Source: a bacterium
GTDB taxonomy: Bacteria > B130-G9
NCBI GenBank assembly: GCA_021160245.1
Contig: JAGHCW010000111.1
Span: forward strand, 1-8,114
Length of the DNA: 8,114 nt
Reading direction: 5' to 3'
A model generated the notes under the pieces. It worked only from the letters and a program-made list of their open reading frames with translations, was not told the origin of the DNA and searched no databases. The number at the start of each line of letters is the position of its first letter. The stretch's first letter is position 1. The translations under genes and the position numbers were made by a program. Shown here one piece after another: positions 1 to 5,453 of this stretch.

Positions 1-24
1 AGTGTGCAGGAGGAACTAGGGGTT

Positions 25-46
25 TCAAGGGGATTTATCCCCTTGA
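25..46. repeat. Perfect 10-bp hairpin, TAAA/TTTA core
   Basis: The arms are TCAAGGGGAT (25-34) and ATCCCCTTGA (37-46), a perfect 10-bp inverted repeat around TT. Read on the minus strand the centre is GGA-TAAA-TCC. No T-run follows on either strand, so it is not an intrinsic terminator. It is the first of a chain of hairpins before the MNT/HEPN operon and is probably an interspersed palindromic element. Copy number cannot be judged from this window. Confidence 0.7.
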
Positions 47-61
47 TCGCGAGCACTCGGG

Positions 62-81
62 CCCCCGAATGAATTCAGGGG
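62..81. repeat. Hairpin with one mismatch
   Basis: CCCC (62-65) and GAAT (67-70) pair with ATTC (73-76) and GGGG (78-81). There is a C/A mismatch at 66/77 and a two-base loop at 71-72. It lies 15 bases after the first hairpin. Sequence shows the pairing directly; that it belongs to the same family of elements as its neighbours is inference. Confidence 0.6.
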
Positions 82-103
82 TTAGGACCATGATAGCCTT
101 TTG

Positions 104-130
104 CATCGCCTCGACTAAAGTCGGGCGATG
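104..130. repeat. 12-bp hairpin with TAAA core and one bulge
   Basis: CATCGCC (104-110), a bulged T (111) and CGACT (112-116) pair with AGTCG (119-123) and GGCGATG (124-130). The core reads GAC-TAAA-GTC, the same TAAA centre as the hairpin at 25-46 but with different arms. A weaker stem follows at 152-157/165-170 (GGGCGT with ATGCCC, one G-U pair), and GTGG 133-136 could pair with CCAC 174-177. The whole leader is therefore unusually structured. No T-run follows. Confidence 0.65.
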
Positions 131-232
131 ATGTGGCGTCGCGGGATTCAAGGGCGTATGCAGGATGCCCCTACCACGCGAGGCGGCGTTCACGAGGAAA
201 TGTGGCAGAATAGGTTAGGACGGGGATAGTTA

Positions 233-547
233 ATGCAGACAAGCCAGATAGTTGATGAATTCAAGAGGCGACTTCAAGGGCTCTATGGCGGAACGCTGAA
301 GAGAGTCATTCTATATGGCTCGTTCGCTAGGGGTGATGCGACGGAGGACTCGGATATCGACGTGGCAGTTGTCCTGAAGGGCAACGTCAATCCTGTAGAT
401 GAGATTGACAGGATGATAGACATCGTTACCGACTTGAATCTTGAGCACAACGTTCTTGTTTCCATATATCCTATATCCGAGGATGATTACTCATCGGTCA
501 ACAGCCCTATACTGTTGAACCTGCGACGGGAGGGAATTGTCGCATGA
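233..547 (+). CDS. MNT-type minimal nucleotidyltransferase (antitoxin of an MNT/HEPN pair)
   Basis: This 104-residue protein is a minimal nucleotidyltransferase of the pol-beta fold. The signature is clear: GSFARG at residues 29-34, then SDID at 40-43, which supplies the first two metal-binding aspartates, D41 and D43. Length is normal for stand-alone MNT proteins. In characterised MntA/HepT pairs the MNT partner neutralises the HEPN RNase by adding AMP groups to it; applying that here is inference. The third acidic residue is not obvious: the strand where one is often found reads EHNVLVS (71-77), with Asn at 73. The ATG start has GGGGA six bases upstream. The gene overlaps the HEPN gene in an ATGA junction, so the two are translationally coupled, and their shared terminator is at 929-1002. 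Identity of the fold is secure; the antitoxin role rests on the neighbour. Confidence 0.9.
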   Translation: MQTSQIVDEFKRRLQGLYGGTLKRVILYGSFARGDATEDSDIDVAVVLKGNVNPVDEIDRMIDIVTDLNLEHNVLVSIYPISEDDYSSVNSPILLNLRREGIVA

Positions 548-930
548 AAGAAATCCAATCTCTAATCGCGAGGGCCGAGAAGTATTTGGCCACCACCGAT
601 CTGCTTATTGAAAGCGGCGATTATGAATCGTGCGTCTCAAGGGCCTACTACGCGATGTTTTTCTGTGCACAAGCAGCGCTCATGTCAAAGGGTTTGTCCT
701 TCTCCTCGCATAAGGGGGTCATCTCCGCTTTCGGTCAGCATTTCGTCAAGAGCGGCATATTCGCAAGAGAGCTCGGCAAGGAGCTGAATAGGGCATTCGA
801 CCTGAGGCAGCTGGCGGATTACGAACACACATTCGTGATAAGCAGAGAAAAGGCACAAGAGAGCCTTGAGCACTGTAGAATGTTCCTCAAGAGAATACGG
901 GACTATCTGCAACATCAAGGGCTATTGTGA
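544..930 (+). CDS. HEPN-domain protein, probable RNase toxin partner of the MNT protein
   Basis: This 128-residue, mostly helical protein resembles the PF05168-type HEPN family: an N-terminal helix leading to LLIESGDYESC (20-30), the conserved SRAYYAMFF helix (32-40), SSHKGVISAF (54-63) and the C-terminal LRQLADYEH segment (87-95). R88 and H95 form an R-x6-H motif, which fits the R-x4-6-H catalytic motif of HEPN ribonucleases. It does not have the R-x4-H-x-Y form in which HepT is AMPylated, although Y93 lies inside the motif. A GGGAGG ribosome-binding site (528-533) within the upstream gene sits ten bases before the ATG, and the four-base overlap implies coupled translation. The role as an RNA-cleaving toxin is inferred. 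Some PF05168/MNT pairs may instead modify small molecules or defend against phage. Confidence 0.88.
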   Translation: MKEIQSLIARAEKYLATTDLLIESGDYESCVSRAYYAMFFCAQAALMSKGLSFSSHKGVISAFGQHFVKSGIFARELGKELNRAFDLRQLADYEHTFVISREKAQESLEHCRMFLKRIRDYLQHQGLL

Positions 931-1002
931 TCCACTAGGTTCGCGAAGGGACACTAAGAAAAACCTTCGTGTGTCTTCGTGTCCTTCGTGGATCGTTTTT
1001 TT
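929..1002 (+). terminator. Intrinsic terminator of the MNT/HEPN operon, overlapping its stop codon
   Basis: GATCCAC (929-935) pairs with GTGGATC (988-994). GAAGG (945-949) plus ACAC (951-954) pair with GTGT (979-982) plus CCTTC (983-987). Nine bases (936-944) bulge out of the 5' arm, and G950 is a one-base bulge. Seven T residues follow at 996-1002. The stem begins inside the HEPN stop codon TGA (928-930). The 3' arm is made of repeated CTTCGTGT-like words, suggesting it derives from a simple interspersed repeat. Confidence 0.65.
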
Positions 1003-1028
1003 GCCCTCAGTATCGTCCATGCCCGAAT

Positions 1029-1050
1029 GGACAGGATGGAAAGCCCGTCC
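1029..1050. repeat. Short hairpin in the convergent intergenic space
   Basis: GGACAGG (1029-1035) pairs with CCCGTCC (1044-1050) with one A/C mismatch and an eight-base loop. It lies between the convergent HEPN and radical SAM genes, just past the latter's TAG stop (1056-1058). On the minus strand no T-run follows, so it is at best a weak terminator or 3'-end stabiliser. Confidence 0.4.
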
Positions 1051-1055
1051 TAAAC

Positions 1056-2549
1056 CTAAACCTGATCGCTGGTCCCCTGAAATCTCTTGCTGCGCTGCAA
1101 AAAGCCTATAAGCGTCTTGAACCCCCGAAGGAGCTTTGCGACGTCCCCGAACGACCGTATTCTCATGAGCTTGCCCAAGATGTACGAAGGCCTGAAATAG
1201 AATGAACGCTTTGCAAAGCTCAGCATCTTTTTTATTTCATCCTCGTCCTTATACCCAAAGGGCACGAATACAGGTTCGTAGCAATCGTAGCGAGAGAAAT
1301 CCATATTCAGTCGCCCATATTCTAGCGCCTCGTCAAAGAGCTTTGTCCCGGGGAATGGAGTCGTTACGTGGAAGTCAGCGTAGGTCGGTTTGATCTCAAG
1401 CGCAAAGCGAACGGTCTCCCTGGCAAGCTCCGGCGTCTCGCCGGGCAGCGCTATCATAAACGATGCTGTCGTCTCGATGCCCGCGTCATTTGTCCACTTG
1501 ATGGCGTCCCTGGCCTGCTGAAGCCGTGTCCTCTTGTTCAAAAGGTCCAGCAGCTCCTGAATGCCCGATTCTATGCCATAGAAGAGCCGCCAGCAGCCCG
1601 AGCGCTTCATCATCTTGAGCATCTCGGGATTGACGATATCGACCCTCGTTGCCGCTGACCAAGTGATGTCCATCCGCTCGCTCGTTAAGATGTCGCACAA
1701 TCGACTCAGCCATTTCTTGTTCACCGTCATCGTGTCGTCCCAGAAGAATATCTCGCGAGCGCCAAAGTCGCGCTTGAGCTCATCGATCTCCATCACGATA
1801 TTCTCAGGCGAACGCAGCCGCAAAACCCGCCCCATGACCGCCGTGTTGTTGCAGTAGGCGCAGTTGAACGGACAGCCTCTGCTCCCCATCAAATGAATGG
1901 CCGGGAGACGGCTGTATTGATGAGGCAGCGGAACATACCGCTCCATCGGCAAGAGGTGGCGTGCGGAAAACGGCAACGTGTCCAGGTCCTCGATTAAAGG
2001 CGCTCGATCCGTTACAACCGATTTCCCTGAGGCGTCCCTAAAGACTATTCCCCCTATCTTCGAGAGCTCTCCCAAGTCGGCGAGAAACGCCTCACGGTCC
2101 CAGTTCTTCGCAGCATAAGCCTCTACCAACGCGAGAAGCGACACCTCGCCCTCGCCATAGACCACGATGTCAAACTCAGGCGTCTCCTCCAGGATGCTCC
2201 CCTTGAAAGTGGCGCCATGATGCCCACCAAGTACTATAAGAATGTCCGGAAACCTAGCCCGAATGCTCGAGGCGAGTCGCCGGTTTGGACCAAAAAGGGA
2301 CGTGATCGAGGCCAGCCCGACAACTCTTGGCCGAATCAACTCGATCCTCTCCAGAACCTGCTCCGGGGACATCTCAAGCGCCAAAGCGTCAGCGATAGCC
2401 GTCGAGACGCCGTGCTCCAAAAGGTAGGCCGCCAGCATCGCCATCCCAAGCGGCGGCGTATAGGTGCTTATTATCTGGCGTGTCCGCGCCTCGTCTTTCG
2501 AGTAGCTGCACGTAACAAAAAGAACGTCCGCCTGCTCCACGAGTTGCAT
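1056..2549 (-). CDS. Cobalamin-binding-domain radical SAM enzyme (COG1032 type)
   Basis: From the ATG at 2549 the protein has 497 residues. The N-terminal third looks like a B12-binding Rossmann-like domain: PPLGMAMLAAYL (about 32-43), VVGLASITS (76-84), IVLGGHH (105-111) and YGEGE (131-135). The radical SAM core follows with the CxxxCxxC cluster motif GCPFNCAYC, its cysteines at 226, 230 and 233. YGIESG (324-329), FMIALPGETPE (364-374) and TPFPGTKLF (397-405) are typical later core elements. Such enzymes make 5'-deoxyadenosyl radicals and often carry out B12-dependent methylation or ring closure; BchE and HpnJ are relatives of this general type, but the substrate cannot be read here. The ATG at 2549 is preceded by AGGA with a six-base spacer. 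The ATG at 2555 directly abuts AGGA, and a TTG at 2579 lacks any ribosome-binding site. It is convergent with the MNT/HEPN operon and has no obvious pathway partner in the window. Confidence 0.9.
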   Translation of the reverse strand: MQLVEQADVLFVTCSYSKDEARTRQIISTYTPPLGMAMLAAYLLEHGVSTAIADALALEMSPEQVLERIELIRPRVVGLASITSLFGPNRRLASSIRARFPDILIVLGGHHGATFKGSILEETPEFDIVVYGEGEVSLLALVEAYAAKNWDREAFLADLGELSKIGGIVFRDASGKSVVTDRAPLIEDLDTLPFSARHLLPMERYVPLPHQYSRLPAIHLMGSRGCPFNCAYCNNTAVMGRVLRLRSPENIVMEIDELKRDFGAREIFFWDDTMTVNKKWLSRLCDILTSERMDITWSAATRVDIVNPEMLKMMKRSGCWRLFYGIESGIQELLDLLNKRTRLQQARDAIKWTNDAGIETTASFMIALPGETPELARETVRFALEIKPTYADFHVTTPFPGTKLFDEALEYGRLNMDFSRYDCYEPVFVPFGYKDEDEIKKMLSFAKRSFYFRPSYILGKLMRIRSFGDVAKLLRGFKTLIGFLQRSKRFQGTSDQV

Positions 2550-2632
2550 ATTCATTCCTAGAATGCAGAAGATGACCAAAATCCAGCAACTGCTGAGGTT
2601 CCATATAATAACCTCACGCCGACTTAATTCAA

Positions 2633-2850
2633 CAAGCGTTGGAGGCGCTCAAAAAACCGGATTGACGACGATGGACCCGACGGAATAGGCGCGTTTCGCC
2701 AATGGTTGGATGTTCTGAGTTCGGCTGGAGTTGGCTTTCGAGTTGTGTCCATTGGGTGAACATAAAGCCAAGACCATGCCCCAAGGGACAAACCAGCGGT
2801 TTCTGATAGCCAATCCGGAAGGCTCGCCTTGGGAGCTCTATCAACTTCAC
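2633..2850 (+). pseudogene. Frameshifted remnant resembling the C-terminal half of a VOC/glyoxalase-fold protein
   Basis: Three plus-strand frames join into one sensible peptide. Frame from 2633 gives QALEALK, ending at an A6 run (2651-2656). The next frame gives DDDGPDGIGAFRQWLDVL and then SSAGVGFRVVSIG, until TGA at 2757. The third frame, entered at the GGG run (2754-2756), gives EHKAK and later FLIANPEGSPWELYQL. Helix, AGV-type strand and a final NPEG-x-x-WELYQ match the usual second half of a VOC domain. The first half, with its start and first metal ligand, is absent: the radical SAM start lies just upstream on the other strand. Two one-base indels in homopolymers suggest decay, though assembly error is possible. 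The minus strand is also open across 2624-2857 but resembles nothing known to me. I see nothing else clear in 2580-3017. Confidence 0.42.
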
Positions 2851-3017
2851 AAAACAAACACGGTCAGGTTGAGCCTTGTATCAGGGACAAGAGGTGAAAA
2901 GACCTCAAACCCGCTCCCGAATCCCAATCAAAGCGCCTGAAGCGGCCATCCATAAATAATACGGGATTGGCCGATAGCAAGGTATCTTCGGTGATTCAAA
3001 TCATTGAGAATCGCGGC

Positions 3018-3749
3018 CTATCCGGTCGAGGCTGAAAAAACCTTAAGGGCAGTTCTAAGTTGATCAATGAAGAAATTGGAATCGTCGCCGCCAATCTCCT
3101 CAAGACCCGCTATCGCCTCATCCAGCTGTTGCTGCCCCATCTCTTTGCGCGCCGAGAGCAAGTTTGTGATGCCGATGTAGCCGAGAGCCAGTTGCTCTGA
3201 GCCCTTGTTGTCACCCTCTGCGGCGCTCTTCATTGATGAGGCGAACGCCTCGAGCGCCTTGGGATAGTCGGTTAGCGCTAGGTGCTGAGCGCCAATCGCC
3301 CAATAGGACACTGAGAGTGGCACAGGCCCCTCGTCAAGCTCCTTCACCATTCGCAGGTTGAGCTTCGCCGCATCAAGCCCGGCAATCGAGTCGCGCCGTG
3401 ATATCTCAATTCCATCCGCATCCCACCCGGGCCAAACGTTTGCCGCCAGGTTGAAGGAGATTACCTTCGCCGCGTCCTTGAGCGATTTTGCCGTCTCGGG
3501 CGCCTCGTCGGAGAGCTCCTCCGCTTTTGTCAGGCAGTATTGCAGGCCGGCTCTTCCAATCGTGATCATGTCAGGTATTGACCGTTCTTCTGAATACAAC
3601 GCTTCCACAAGACCGGCATAGCGCTTGGCTACGGACATTGGCTCATCAAGCCCATTGACGAATTTGACCGCCTCGAAAGAGTCGGCTTCAGAAAGCAGGG
3701 ATTTTACCCGCTCAAGCACAACTGCCTGGTCCGGTTTGGTCTCGCTCAT
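3018..3749 (-). CDS. TPR-like helical protein of unknown function
   Basis: This 243-residue, acidic, helical protein has no signal peptide or membrane segment, so it should be cytoplasmic. Residues 147-178 fit a tetratricopeptide repeat: SYWAIGAQHLAL, then DYPKALEAFASSM, with the usual W/G/A spacing. The rest (15-100 and 120-145) looks like more divergent helical hairpins, so an alpha-solenoid scaffold is likely. I do not recognise a family. The start is well supported: GGAG lies five bases before the ATG. A candidate sigma70-type promoter lies at 3794-3822, so the gene may be transcribed alone, although the DUF4870 gene upstream is on the same strand 173 bases away. Protein-protein interaction is the only role that can be suggested. 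Confidence 0.8.
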   Translation of the reverse strand: MSETKPDQAVVLERVKSLLSEADSFEAVKFVNGLDEPMSVAKRYAGLVEALYSEERSIPDMITIGRAGLQYCLTKAEELSDEAPETAKSLKDAAKVISFNLAANVWPGWDADGIEISRRDSIAGLDAAKLNLRMVKELDEGPVPLSVSYWAIGAQHLALTDYPKALEAFASSMKSAAEGDNKGSEQLALGYIGITNLLSARKEMGQQQLDEAIAGLEEIGGDDSNFFIDQLRTALKVFSASTG

Positions 3750-3793
3750 TTTTCTCCTTGTCTCCGCTAGGAGCTTCTCTCGTCAATTCTGAT

Positions 3794-3822
3794 CAAATAT
3801 CCAGAAGCGTCTGAGCTGTCAA
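3794..3822 (-). promoter_or_regulatory. Candidate sigma70-type promoter for the TPR-like gene
   Basis: On the minus strand a perfect -35 TTGACA (3817-3822) is followed after 17 bases by TATTTG (3794-3799), a poor -10. A second perfect TTGACA lies at 3842-3847 without a partner. Start codon is 45 bases downstream of the -10. The spacing is right but the -10 is weak. Confidence 0.35.
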
Positions 3823-3922
3823 AACCAGCCCCGCCTTCAGATGTCAACCACATAGCACGTCCACGCCAACGGAGCGGCTATCACGTATTCGTCACAATCG
3901 ACCGGCCCAATCTGCCGCTGGG

Positions 3923-4387
3923 TTATCTGATGAACCTTATGCAAAGCGGATAGCGGTATTTCTCACCCTTGTTTGCTCTCACTGCAGCAATTATCACAAC
4001 GATAATGCCGAATATCGCAGCAATGGGCACAAGAACGAAACCGATCAGAATCAATGTCAGAAGCCCCGCAATAGACATGTAGATAGACCATGATATCTGG
4101 AAATTGAGAGACTCCTTCGCTTGGTCCTCCACGAAAGCTGACTCTTCCCTCTTGATAAGCCAAATAACCAGTGGGGCGATGATGTTTCCGAACGGGATGA
4201 CAACGCCTGCGAAAGTCCCGAGGTGAGATAACATTGCCCATCCCCTCGCCTGCTTCTCGTCCATTTGCTGCTTTACGGGCGCCTGCTGTTGAGGCGTTTG
4301 TGTTTCGGCCGGTCCCTGTTGACCTGCCTTCTGTTCGGTTGTTTCCTTATCGTTAGGATACTTGGACTCTCTACTTGCGGCCGGCAT
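3923..4387 (-). CDS. DUF4870 family membrane protein (Tic20-like fold)
   Basis: This is a 154-residue inner-membrane protein. Residues 1-45 are a hydrophilic Gln/Pro-rich tail. The DUF4870 signature follows: WAMLSHLGTF (50-59), IPFGNIIAPLVIWLIKR (64-80), FVEDQAKESLNFQ (85-97) and a closing ANKGEKYRYP (138-147). Hydrophobic segments at about 53-78, 98-113 and 114-137 suggest three membrane spans. The family is widespread and remotely related to Tic20/HOTT proteins; its function in bacteria is unknown. A ribosome-binding site GGGAG lies ten bases before the ATG. An alternative start at M42 would remove the tail but has no ribosome-binding site. A good promoter candidate lies at 4424-4451. Any link with the downstream TPR-like gene rests on shared orientation only. 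Confidence 0.9.
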   Translation of the reverse strand: MPAASRESKYPNDKETTEQKAGQQGPAETQTPQQQAPVKQQMDEKQARGWAMLSHLGTFAGVVIPFGNIIAPLVIWLIKREESAFVEDQAKESLNFQISWSIYMSIAGLLTLILIGFVLVPIAAIFGIIVVIIAAVRANKGEKYRYPLCIRFIR

Positions 4388-4423
4388 GATGTTATTTCTC
4401 CCGGAGGTTGACAGATTCGGAGT

Positions 4424-4451
4424 ATTTTAATTATTCCCGATAACAGGCCAA
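4424..4451 (-). promoter_or_regulatory. Candidate sigma70-type promoter for the DUF4870 gene
   Basis: On the minus strand TTGGCC (4446-4451; four of six matches) is followed after 16 bases by TAAAAT (4424-4429; five of six matches). The -10 lies in an AT-rich patch 36 bases upstream of the ATG, giving a short leader that contains the ribosome-binding site. Confidence 0.45.
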
Positions 4452-4505
4452 CTTACCAGAGAAATCGCCAAGCAGAAGGACATAATATGAAACTAACGCT
4501 ACGGC

Positions 4506-4539
4506 GAGGCAGTGCCCATATTGACTGTGGGCTTGCCTC
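4506..4539. repeat. Bulged 11-bp hairpin
   Basis: GAGGCA (4506-4511) and GCCCA (4514-4518) pair with TGGGC (4528-4532) and TGCCTC (4534-4539), with small internal mismatches. On the plus strand CCCTTTTCTG follows, a poor U-tract, and no plus-strand gene lies just upstream, so a terminator role is doubtful. It abuts another inverted repeat at 4541-4570. Confidence 0.5.
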
Positions 4540-4540
4540 C

Positions 4541-4570
4541 CTTTTCTGATGTCATTGATCGTCAGAAAAG
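4541..4570. repeat. Perfect 9-bp inverted repeat
   Basis: CTTTTCTGA (4541-4549) and TCAGAAAAG (4562-4570) are perfect complements around a 12-base loop. It begins one base after the preceding hairpin. On the minus strand it lies about 260 bases past the first cold-shock gene and upstream of the DUF4870 promoter. It could be a 3' end, an operator or a repeat. Confidence 0.5.
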
Positions 4571-4831
4571 AGAGTCTTGACTAGCGTCCATACATAGTAG
4601 GCGATTATGCGGAATTGCCGCCTTTGACATCTCCACCCTGGAAATCGCACCTACAGAAGATGCGATGACCATCATTTTGATATCTTGTGCGAAGTTGTTT
4701 GTGGCCATCGCCTCATTTGTTCGCGCATATAGTTGCTGTGGCCAATGACACAGCCAAGACTCCACATGATCCTCACTGGGAGTGCTCATGGGCAGCCGAT
4801 TTAGTATGTGTAGATAGAGGCCGGCTTACAA

Positions 4832-5038
4832 CTACTCGTCGCCGGTGACTCGGACATTCGCAGCGCGCGTGCCCTTCGGTCCTCTCTCCTCGTTGAACTC
4901 CACATTTTGACCCTCTCTGACGGCGTCAAAGTCATCATTCTGGAATGCGGAGCGGTGTACAAATATCTCATCCCCGCTCTCGGCCTTGATAAAGCCAAAA
5001 CCTCTATCGCGGATCAGTTTCTGTATTGTTCCCTTCAA
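4832..5038 (-). CDS. Cold-shock-domain (CspA-type) RNA-binding protein, copy 1
   Basis: This 68-residue single cold-shock domain folds as a five-strand OB barrel that binds single-stranded RNA/DNA. RNP1 is DRGFGFI (11-17) and RNP2 is EIFVHRS (24-30). The Trp and Phe usual in the KWF motif before RNP1 are replaced by KLI, as in a known short subfamily. The only usable start is TTG at 5038. An in-frame TGA lies two codons upstream, and the TTG places MKGTI at the N-terminus and sits behind a near-perfect Shine-Dalgarno sequence. A paralogue with the same start arrangement lies 415 bases upstream at 5454-5669; the two are about three quarters identical by eye. Its own promoter candidate is at 5083-5110. 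Role: probable RNA chaperone; cold induction is not shown by the sequence. Confidence 0.93.
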   Translation of the reverse strand: MKGTIQKLIRDRGFGFIKAESGDEIFVHRSAFQNDDFDAVREGQNVEFNEERGPKGTRAANVRVTGDE

Positions 5039-5042
5039 TTCA

Positions 5043-5057
5043 TATCACCTCCCTTCC
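5043..5057 (-). promoter_or_regulatory. Near-perfect Shine-Dalgarno block of cold-shock copy 1
   Basis: On the minus strand the block reads GGAAGGGAGGTGATA, matching the complement of the 16S 3' end over GGAGGTGAT. It is identical over 15 bases to the block before copy 2 (5674-5688). The TTG start lies four bases on. An out-of-frame ATG-AAT-TGA (5043-5035) overlaps the TTG. Confidence 0.8.
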
Positions 5058-5082
5058 TCAAGTACTTTGCGGAACAGAATCT

Positions 5083-5110
5083 AACATAGGGAAATTACCC
5101 GACTTGACAA
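5083..5110 (-). promoter_or_regulatory. Candidate sigma70-type promoter for cold-shock copy 1
   Basis: On the minus strand TTGTCA (5105-5110; five of six) is followed after 16 bases by TATGTT (5083-5088; four of six). This gives a leader of roughly 40 bases, much shorter than the long cold-shock leader of E. coli cspA. No comparable promoter is clear upstream of copy 2. Confidence 0.45.
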
Positions 5111-5340
5111 CACACCCTTAGCCAAGCAACCATCGCCCGGCCAACGTCATTCTCAAACATGCCATTAGTTCCAGCAAAACTTCACTCTCAAATCGCCAAT
5201 AAACACTTGGCAACTCCCTGTCGAATCTGAAATCGGAGCGCGGCGCACGACCGTTGCTGAGCCTCGGCCGTCCCATCCCCGTTGCTGACCAATCTCTTCG
5301 GGCTCCTCGCCCGCGCGCCATTTTCACTCCTATTCACAAT

Positions 5341-5361
5341 TCCGCCACAAGTTGTGGCGGA
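5341..5361. repeat. Perfect 21-base palindrome (10-bp arms, one central base)
   Basis: TCCGCCACAA (5341-5350) and TTGTGGCGGA (5352-5361) are exact reverse complements around one G. No T-run follows on either strand. It lies about 90 bases past the stop of cold-shock copy 2. It could be an operator for a dimeric regulator or one copy of an interspersed palindrome; the absence of a nearby start codon favours the latter. Confidence 0.7.
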
Positions 5362-5453
5362 GACTCCCGTCCATCAAATCGGCTCCTACGACTGTGCATC
5401 AACACACATTCTCAGTATCCGACTATATCGGATTAGGTATCGGCTCGGAATTA

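Larger units (their letters stand above)
4388..4831. other. Intergenic region between DUF4870 and the first cold-shock gene
   Basis: This 444-base stretch holds the DUF4870 promoter and the two adjacent inverted repeats. A 75-codon minus-strand reading frame at 4562-4789 has no ribosome-binding site or recognisable motif and I do not call it. A small palindrome (ATCGCA 4644-4649, TGCGAT 4661-4666) is also present. I see no convincing terminator for the cold-shock gene: AGCCG/CGGCT just past its stop is short with a long loop. Confidence 0.5.
5039..5453. other. Intergenic region between the two cold-shock genes
   Basis: This 415-base stretch contains the copy 1 Shine-Dalgarno block and promoter, the perfect palindrome at 5341-5361 and a small hairpin (ATCCGA 5417-5422, TCGGAT 5428-5433). 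GGAAT/ATTCC (5447-5460) straddles the TAA stop of copy 2. Several short reading frames cross it, but none has a ribosome-binding site or recognisable motif. I see no clear intrinsic terminator for copy 2. Confidence 0.5.

Noticed and set aside
1-232. CRISPR array or riboswitch in the hairpin-rich left end
   Set aside because: The hairpins differ in sequence and are not spaced as repeats with spacers; no known riboswitch core is recognisable.
866-1205. Plus-strand reading frames running through the end of the HEPN gene and the intergenic repeat
   Set aside because: They overlap the HEPN gene, the terminator stem and the radical SAM gene in other frames and have no ribosome-binding site or recognisable motif.
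2624-2857. 77-codon minus-strand reading frame opposite the VOC remnant
   Set aside because: No known motif and no ribosome-binding site; the plus strand gives a recognisable family pattern instead.
4562-4789. 75-codon minus-strand reading frame in the gap before the first cold-shock gene
   Set aside because: No ribosome-binding site, no motif, and its 3' end runs into an inverted repeat.
5118-5327. 69-codon minus-strand reading frame between the cold-shock genes (Arg-rich)
   Set aside because: Composition looks like translated GC-rich intergenic sequence; no ribosome-binding site or family resemblance.
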